From assembly GCA_041398905.1 (NCBI GenBank), contig JAWKTV010000022.1, positions 1 to 64,000 on the forward strand: DNA of 64,000 nt. Reading direction: 5' to 3'. Position numbers and translations under genes: made by a program. Shown here piece after piece: positions 58,862-64,000 of this stretch (its first letter is position 1; every line of letters starts with the position of its first letter). Under the pieces are notes generated by a model. That model did not search any database, had not been told where the DNA came from, and worked only from the letters and a program-made list of their open reading frames with translations. The DNA comes from JAWKTV01 sp041398905. GTDB taxonomy: Bacteria; Planctomycetota; Planctomycetia; Planctomycetales; Planctomycetaceae.

Positions 58862-60745
58862 CTAGATCGCCGCCGCGCCCGACTGTGACGACCGACCCCG
58901 ACCTCCCAGCACCTGCCAGTCGAGCAGAATCGACAGCAGAATCAGCAGGATCGCCCCCACGATCAGCCAGGAAAACGGGTTGTCGAGATTGATCTTGGTC
59001 GCCTCATACGCTTCCGACGGTTCAATGTGCACGCTGCTGAGCGCCAGCAGCGTCGACTCCTCCCGGTCGAAGAAGTTGACCGCGAAACGCTCGAGCAACC
59101 GCTCTCCATCCCGGATCTCATAGACGCCCGGCTCGCCGAGCGGGGGGATATCAATCACGTCTCCCCGTCCGCGGACCAGCGTCCGCTCACGGCCACCCGG
59201 AGTCAGTAGCGTCAACTCATCGTTCGCAGCGGCGTCGGGAGCGGCCGCCGCCGTTGGCAGGGCTGGGGACCGCAATTGCACTGCTTCTTCGAGACGGTAG
59301 TTCCAGCGCCGCAGTCCCGGCAGGGCGTCGCGTCGCATTTGCACAAGGTTCGAGAGCAGGATCGGCCAATCGGGGCTGTCACCCAGGTTCGACCGGGCAA
59401 GATCAATGTTCATCACCCAGCCGGCCGCACCGCCCCCTTCGATGCGTCCCATCAGGATCGTTCGGTCGACGCTGACGAGCGGCGAGAGTCGGAATTCGGT
59501 CGTCGGCTGCACCCCTCCCCACACAATGCCCCCGAGCGACACTCCTTCCAGCAGCGGATGTTGCCGCTCGATCAGGTAAGGACCAATCAAGTCGACCGCC
59601 TGCTTGCGAATGGCCTCGGATTGATTAAGCGGCCCAATCCCCAGCCACCACACGTCGCCAGTCGCCGCAGCCGCCGTCGCCGTCGCCGCATGACCGATTA
59701 TGAGGTCTGCCTGAGCCGCGTCGTTGACGCGCACGACACCCGGCAGTGACCGCAACGCCCGCTCCACCAGCCGGCTCTCCGCACCATCCGCCTGCAGTTC
59801 GACCGCGATCCGTACCTGCCGGGGCTTTGGCTCAACGAGGGTGACAACGTTGTCAATATCGAGTGCGTCCGCGTCTGACGAGAGCCGAATCGTGAGCTGC
59901 CCCAGCTCGGCAGGCGGCGCTAATTCGAGCGGAGCTTCGGAACTTGGCGGCATCTCCAGAACGCGATCGAGCACTGACTGTCCCGCCGCCTCGGCGGTCA
60001 CGCGGACCGTCGCCGCGGCCATTCCCAGATTGGCGATCCGCAGGTAGATCTGGCCCCGCTCGGCTCCTTCGCCCGGCTGCCAGCGGGCGGCGGTGAAGGC
60101 GACGTTCGGCAATGCTTCGCCGAGCGCGAGCACCTCCATTCCCTTCGGCAGCAAAATCGTGTCGTCCGGTTCGGCGTCCGTCAGAAACAGAAACCGTCCC
60201 TCACGAGCAACCATCTGCACCGCCTCATCCCACGCGGCATGAAAGTCGTGGCGGGCAGCGCTCGGTCGCCATTGCTCCAGGGCCTCGTTCGCTTCCGTCC
60301 ATGTCATGCTCCGCCGCGCCCAGAAGCGTTGGCTGTCGGCCCGAACGCAGCAGCGTCACGCGCGTATCCCGACCGAGCGTCTCGGCGCTGCCGCAGCTCG
60401 CGAATCGCCCGCTGCTGCAGACTGCCGCCCCCGCCAATGACTCCGCCTGCATCGAGGCCGAGTCATCGACCACCGCCACGAGATGCGGCGCGCTTCTGTT
60501 TCGTTAAACCGCGGATCACAGAGCGCGAGTGCCAGCAGCAAGGCAGCGAGCAGCTCGAGAAGCAGTGAAGGCGTGATTGGCAATCGATCCTTGCGACGGC
60601 CCGCATCCGTGACGCGGGTCTCGGCCCCCCACAGGTGCGCACCCGCGACATACAGCGGTGGAAACCGCCGCCGGAACAGATGAATCGCAATGATGGTGGG
60701 GAGAGCCAGCAGGCCCAACAGGCCCCAGGGGGTCGCGAGGTACAT
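58862..60745 (-). CDS. BatA-like protein: N-terminal membrane region and von Willebrand A domain (frameshifted)
   Basis: It starts at ATG 60745 (MYLATPWGLLGLLALPTIIAIHLFRRRF), the aerotolerance-regulator N-terminal signature with two membrane helices. Near 60490 the sense changes frame to the VWA MIDAS start (AVVDDSASMQAESLAG), and near 60290 changes again to MTWTEANEALEQWRPSAAR and on to the stop at 58862. The MIDAS DxSxS is present as DDSAS. A C-terminal helix (FSWLIVGAILLILLSILLDWQVL) anchors it. Joined length is about 627 residues. In planctomycetes such proteins belong to the Bat/MoxR group of envelope quality control; no MoxR gene is seen here. Confidence 0.75.
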
Positions 60746-60962
60746 GCGGCAAGTATCGCGAGGGGCCAAGCAATTGCCAATTGAGCGGGGACGCCACCGC
60801 CCCTCGATGCACCCAGTACCAGCACGAACCGCCAGCGAGTGGACCCGGCGACAAGCACTCCAGGCAAGTCACACCAGCGCGTGCACACATTGGCACTCGT
60901 CCAGGACACGCAGCACCCGCGAGTCAACCGATACTGGCTGATGCAGCGTGACGACGGCGGTC

Positions 60963-61751
60963 CTACTCGGCCAGCCACGCTCGCCAGGCCGTCACCTGCG
61001 CCCTGCGGACATCCGCGTCCGCGAACGGATCGAAGGGCAATCCCGCTTCGCTGAGTCGCGCGAGCGTCTGCCCGGCGGCGGCCCGTACTGCGAGCCGCTC
61101 GTCCTCCAAGACGTCCACCAGCACGGGATAGCTGGCAGCCCCGGCTTCCTGCAGGGCCGCGACGATGGCCCGACGTTCCTCCTGCGACGACTGGCCCATC
61201 CGTTCGATCGCCTGCGCGACGGTCTGTTCCCAATCCTCACTCGCGGAATTGGTCAACCGGTCCAGATAGTCATCCTGCAGGGCCGCCATCGGCTCCTTGT
61301 TCGCCACCGCATCGTCCAGGAATTTCACGAACTGTTCGGGCGGAATGTAGCCCGGCCGGCTCGCGAGCACGCGCTGCTGGGCATCGAGCACCAGCGTGTG
61401 CGGCAGACCGTGGACTTTGTACTTCGCCGCCAGCACCGGTTCGTCATCCGGGTCGACCTTGACCCAGCGGAACTGCTTCCCAAGCTCGGCCACGGCCGGG
61501 TCCGCGAAGGTCGTGCCCGTCAGCTTGCGGCACCAGCCGCACCAGGGAGCCGAAAACGTCAGTACGATCGGACGGGCATCCGCAGCGTCTTCGGCGGCCG
61601 GTTCGAGTTTGTTCGCGAACTGGATCGCCACAGCGGGCTTCGCAGCATCCTCCAGCCCGGAGTTCCGCGAGACACCCCCATCGTCGGCGCACATCTGCGT
61701 CGCCGACAGCGTCGCCAGCCACAACATCAGGGCGATTCGGGTTCGATCCAT
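60963..61751 (-). CDS. Secreted thioredoxin-fold protein with HEAT-like C-terminus
   Basis: A 262-residue protein with a signal peptide (IALMLWLATLSATQMCADD). The thioredoxin-like domain has an intact redox site (SAPWCGWCRKL) and cis-Pro (VHGLPHTLVLD). Residues 175-255 form helices like a HEAT/PBS repeat (ASYPVLVDVLEDERLAVRAAAGQTLARL). It is probably a periplasmic disulfide reductase or oxidase. Its start overlaps the stop of the lipoyl-like gene by about 25 bases, so the two are probably co-translated. Confidence 0.85.
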   Translation of the reverse strand: MDRTRIALMLWLATLSATQMCADDGGVSRNSGLEDAAKPAVAIQFANKLEPAAEDAADARPIVLTFSAPWCGWCRKLTGTTFADPAVAELGKQFRWVKVDPDDEPVLAAKYKVHGLPHTLVLDAQQRVLASRPGYIPPEQFVKFLDDAVANKEPMAALQDDYLDRLTNSASEDWEQTVAQAIERMGQSSQEERRAIVAALQEAGAASYPVLVDVLEDERLAVRAAAGQTLARLSEAGLPFDPFADADVRRAQVTAWRAWLAE

Positions 61752-61984
61752 GCCAGAACCGTGTTGGTGAAGACGGTGGAGCCTGTCGGCCGTTCAATCC
61801 GCGCGAGTCGACCCGAGATGGCACTCGTCAGATGGACGAGCACACTTCCAGCCAGCAGTTCGACCAAACGATCACCGCTGGCGACCTTCACGCCGGGTTC
61901 GATCAGCCATTGCCCGACACGAACCCGATCGCTGCCGAGGTCAGGCACCGAAACGCTCGCCGCATCGCTGCTGTTGACGCTCAT
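61727..61984 (-). CDS. Biotinyl/lipoyl-like domain protein without the modified lysine
   Basis: An 85-residue protein consisting only of a lipoyl/biotinyl-like beta-barrel (VPDLGSDRVRVGQWLIEPGVKVASGDRLVEL; ISGRLARIERPTGSTVFTNTVLAWIE). The hairpin that normally carries the modified Lys (DKA or MKM) reads LLAGSVLVHL and has no Lys, so it cannot be lipoylated or biotinylated. It overlaps the thioredoxin-fold gene. Confidence 0.7.
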   Translation of the reverse strand: MSVNSSDAASVSVPDLGSDRVRVGQWLIEPGVKVASGDRLVELLAGSVLVHLTSAISGRLARIERPTGSTVFTNTVLAWIEPESP

Positions 61985-62028
61985 TCTCGCTGCCGCCCCC
62001 TCCCTGTCGACACGCCGCTAACCTCCGG

Positions 62029-62232
62029 TCAGACTTCTTCCTTCTCCTTCTGACGCTCGCGGGCCTCCTCCTCGGCATCCTCTTCGCCTTCGCGGATGCC
62101 CTTCTTGAACTCGTTGACGGACTTGCCCAGCGAGCGCATCGTCTGCGGCAGTCGGCTGCCAAACAGGAGCAGCACGACCAGCGCGAGAATCATCAACTGA
62201 ACAGGACCGGGTGTCAGAAAGGCCAGCGACAT
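62029..62232 (-). CDS. tatA: Twin-arginine translocase subunit TatA/E
   Basis: A 67-residue protein from ATG 62232, with GGAG 8 bases upstream. One N-terminal transmembrane helix (VQLMILALVVLLLFGSRLP) with the FGxxxLP turn is followed by the amphipathic helix (TMRSLGKSVNEFKKGIREGEED) and an acidic charged tail. TatA oligomers form the pore for folded proteins with twin-arginine signals, two of which are encoded in this window (the bufferin-like precursor and the DUF1501 protein). Confidence 0.92.
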   Translation of the reverse strand: MSLAFLTPGPVQLMILALVVLLLFGSRLPQTMRSLGKSVNEFKKGIREGEEDAEEEARERQKEKEEV

Positions 62233-62280
62233 GAGATCAACTCCAGGAAATCGGCCTGCGACGGCCGGAACGTGACGCAA

Positions 62281-62663
62281 CGTGTTCTTCGCATTCTATC
62301 CCTGAACATCGACGGACTCAAATGGTGAAACAACCAGCCGCCTGCGGATTCAAAGCATTGCCCCATCAATGCCCGCAGAACTGCCCGCGGAGCGACCGTG
62401 CCGACCAGTCAAGAGGTCGGCCAATCAAGAAGTTCCTCAGCCGTTGCGACTGCAGCCAACAAAACCCGTACGGCGGACTGCCTGTCCGTCGCCACACACC
62501 AGCACCGCACACGTCCAGTCCATTCATGCCGACACGCGGTCAAACTTGCCCAGGACGCCCAGCGTCCTCAGAAAATCGTCCCGATTCGCCGATTCCGATT
62601 GGCAATCGCGGCAGATATCAATACACTCAAATGGCTTCATAACCCCATCCAGGGCCTGACGAT
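62281..62663. other. Intergenic region, 383 bp
   Basis: This lies between divergent tatA and DUF1501 genes. No gene is supported; the promoters of both are expected here. Confidence 0.4.
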
Positions 62664-64000
62664 ATGCTTCGCCTGCTTGGCTCACCGCGATCGATGTGTG
62701 ACGGTCTGTCGCGGCGGGACTGGCTGCAGGTCGGCGGGTGGGGAGCGGCGGGTCTCACCCTCGATCGGCTGCTCGGCCAGTCGGCCCGCGCGGCGGCACC
62801 CGGTGCCGATGGCTTTGGACGCGCCAAGAACTGCATCGTCCTGTTTCTCTATGGCTCGCCCAGCCAGCTCGAAACCTTTGACGTCAAACCGGACGCGCCG
62901 GTCGAGGTCCGCGGCGAATTCGGCACGATTCCCTCGGCGATTCCCGGCCTCGGGGTCGGTGAGCTGCTGCCGAAGACCGCCGGCATTCTCGATCGCTGTG
63001 CCCTCGTACGCTCCGTCAATCACGACCAGCCGATTCACGGTGTCGCCTACGCCATGACCGGCGTTTCGATCATCGACCCGGGTATGGAGCTGAACCCCCG
63101 CGACGATCGACATCACCCGTACTTCGGCAGTTGTGTCGAGTTCCTCGACCGCCGTGTCGGGCGACCGACGAACGCGGCACTCAACAACATCGCCCTGCCG
63201 TTTCCCTTCAGCAGCAAACGGTCGGACCAGCCGTTCAGGGCCGGACCGTACCCGGCGTTTCTCGGCGGTGCCTACGCTCCGGTCTGGACCGAGTTTGTCG
63301 GCAAAGGGACGGTGAACGTCCGCAAGGAGCGCGCGGCCGGCGAGTTCTGGTTCGATGGACCGGAGCCGTATGTCGGCTGCAGCCCGGACACCACTTTCCG
63401 CCTCGCGGCGGTTGATCAGCAGCAGCATGTGTCCATCGATCGACTTGACCGTCGACGCAGGCTGCTCGATCAACTCGACGATGTCCGCCGCGAACTCGAC
63501 CGGTCCGCGCCCGCCGCGAGTCTGTCGCGTCAGCAGGAACTGGCCTGGTCGGTGCTCGGTAGCCGCGATATCCGCGATGCTCTCGATCTCTCGCTCGAAC
63601 CACAGGCGAATCGTGATCGATATGGCCGGACGCTGTTTGGTCAGTCGTGCGTCGCCGCCCGGCGACTGGTTGAGGCGGGTTCGCGGGTTGTCTCCGTGTT
63701 CTGGGACGAGTACGGACTCGCCGGCGACGCCTGGGACACGCACGACAAGCATTTCGTCCGCATGAAGGACCAGCTTTGTCCCGGTCTCGACCACGCGCTG
63801 CACGGACTGATCAACGACCTCGACGAACGCAGCATGCTCGATGAAACGCTGGTCGTGCTCATCAGCGAGCATGGCCGCACGCCCAAGATCAACTCCGCGG
63901 TGGGCGGCGGACGCGACCACTGGGCGCGTGCTTACTCGGTCCTGTTCGCAGGCGGTGGCACTCCACGCGGGGCCGTGATTGGTGCCACCGACGCGATCGC
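62664..64000 (+). CDS. DUF1501 protein, Tat-exported (3' end outside window)
   Basis: It starts at ATG 62664 with a twin-arginine signal (LSRRDWLQVGGWGAAGLTLD). DUF1501 sulfatase/phosphatase-like fold: CIVLFLYGSPSQLETFDVKPDAP at the start, the VRSVNHDQPIHGVAYAMTG segment, DEYGLAGDAWDTHDKHF, and LISEHGRTPKIN near the cut end. The frame is open to the window edge (445 residues). In planctomycetes DUF1501 genes usually follow a DUF1553/DUF1549 cytochrome gene; here none precedes it. The role is unknown; a hydrolase of the alkaline-phosphatase superfamily is likely. Confidence 0.93.
   Translation, partial: MLRLLGSPRSMCDGLSRRDWLQVGGWGAAGLTLDRLLGQSARAAAPGADGFGRAKNCIVLFLYGSPSQLETFDVKPDAPVEVRGEFGTIPSAIPGLGVGELLPKTAGILDRCALVRSVNHDQPIHGVAYAMTGVSIIDPGMELNPRDDRHHPYFGSCVEFLDRRVGRPTNAALNNIALPFPFSSKRSDQPFRAGPYPAFLGGAYAPVWTEFVGKGTVNVRKERAAGEFWFDGPEPYVGCSPDTTFRLAAVDQQQHVSIDRLDRRRRLLDQLDDVRRELDRSAPAASLSRQQELAWSVLGSRDIRDALDLSLEPQANRDRYGRTLFGQSCVAARRLVEAGSRVVSVFWDEYGLAGDAWDTHDKHFVRMKDQLCPGLDHALHGLINDLDERSMLDETLVVLISEHGRTPKINSAVGGGRDHWARAYSVLFAGGGTPRGAVIGATDAI

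Overview
The window is a GC-rich chromosomal segment from a planctomycete. Several markers point that way: a DUF1559 prepilin-like protein paired with a small carboxypeptidase-regulatory-like lipoprotein, a DUF1501 Tat-exported protein, a Cys-type sulfatase, a very large ThuA/discoidin/dehydrogenase/cytochrome c fusion of the PVC type, a BatA/von Willebrand protein, two ClpP paralogues, an LptD-type outer-membrane protein, and zinc-ribbon-plus-membrane proteins. I see no IS element, prophage, CRISPR array, rRNA or tRNA.

Layout. 1-1428 (minus): a squalene-cyclase-repeat protein cut by the window edge. 2070-12874 (plus): a TolA/TonB-like protein, a TolQ/ExbB channel, two ExbD proteins (one with a zinc ribbon), a membrane-anchored beta-propeller, a family-5 solute-binding protein and an unknown exported protein. 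13296-15415: an SDR epimerase and a GspF-type secretion protein. 15450-17252: an unknown protein and a degenerate M24 peptidase, divergently placed. 17551-20189: the most notable system, a putative bufferin-type RiPP metallophore locus with a Cys-rich Tat/lipoprotein precursor, a DUF692 (MNIO) enzyme and a DUF2063 partner. 20203-22245: an SGNH hydrolase and a methyltransferase. 22321-30826: a degenerate sigma-54-type regulator, small unknown proteins, tRNA-dihydrouridine synthase, a LUD protein and a UvrD-type helicase. 30827-31419 is non-coding and carries two parS-like palindromes 84 bp apart. 31420-36369 (minus): a lipoprotein, two clpP genes, DUF1559 and a lipoprotein. 36723-40098 (plus): a zinc-ribbon membrane protein and a sulfatase. 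40499-44085 (minus): phosphoglycerate mutase and an M60 peptidase. 44374-50140 (plus): a TlpA-like lipoprotein, lptD and a DAGK-like protein. 50301-51463 (minus): ComEA-like and unknown. 51647-55972 (plus): the giant PVC protein. 56042-62232 (minus): a DapA-family lyase, a GlmU-like protein, a BatA-like protein, a thioredoxin-fold protein, a lipoyl-like protein and TatA. 62664-64000 (plus): DUF1501, cut by the edge.

Sequence quality. About 15 genes are interrupted by one or more single-base-scale frame changes although their protein sequence continues cleanly in another frame. The shifts are dense at 2.1-4.0, 11.3-14.6, 19.3-21.0, 28-32.3 and 60.2-60.5 kb and nearly absent elsewhere. I read them as uncorrected indels in the consensus, not gene decay, and annotate these genes as single coding regions spanning the shifts.
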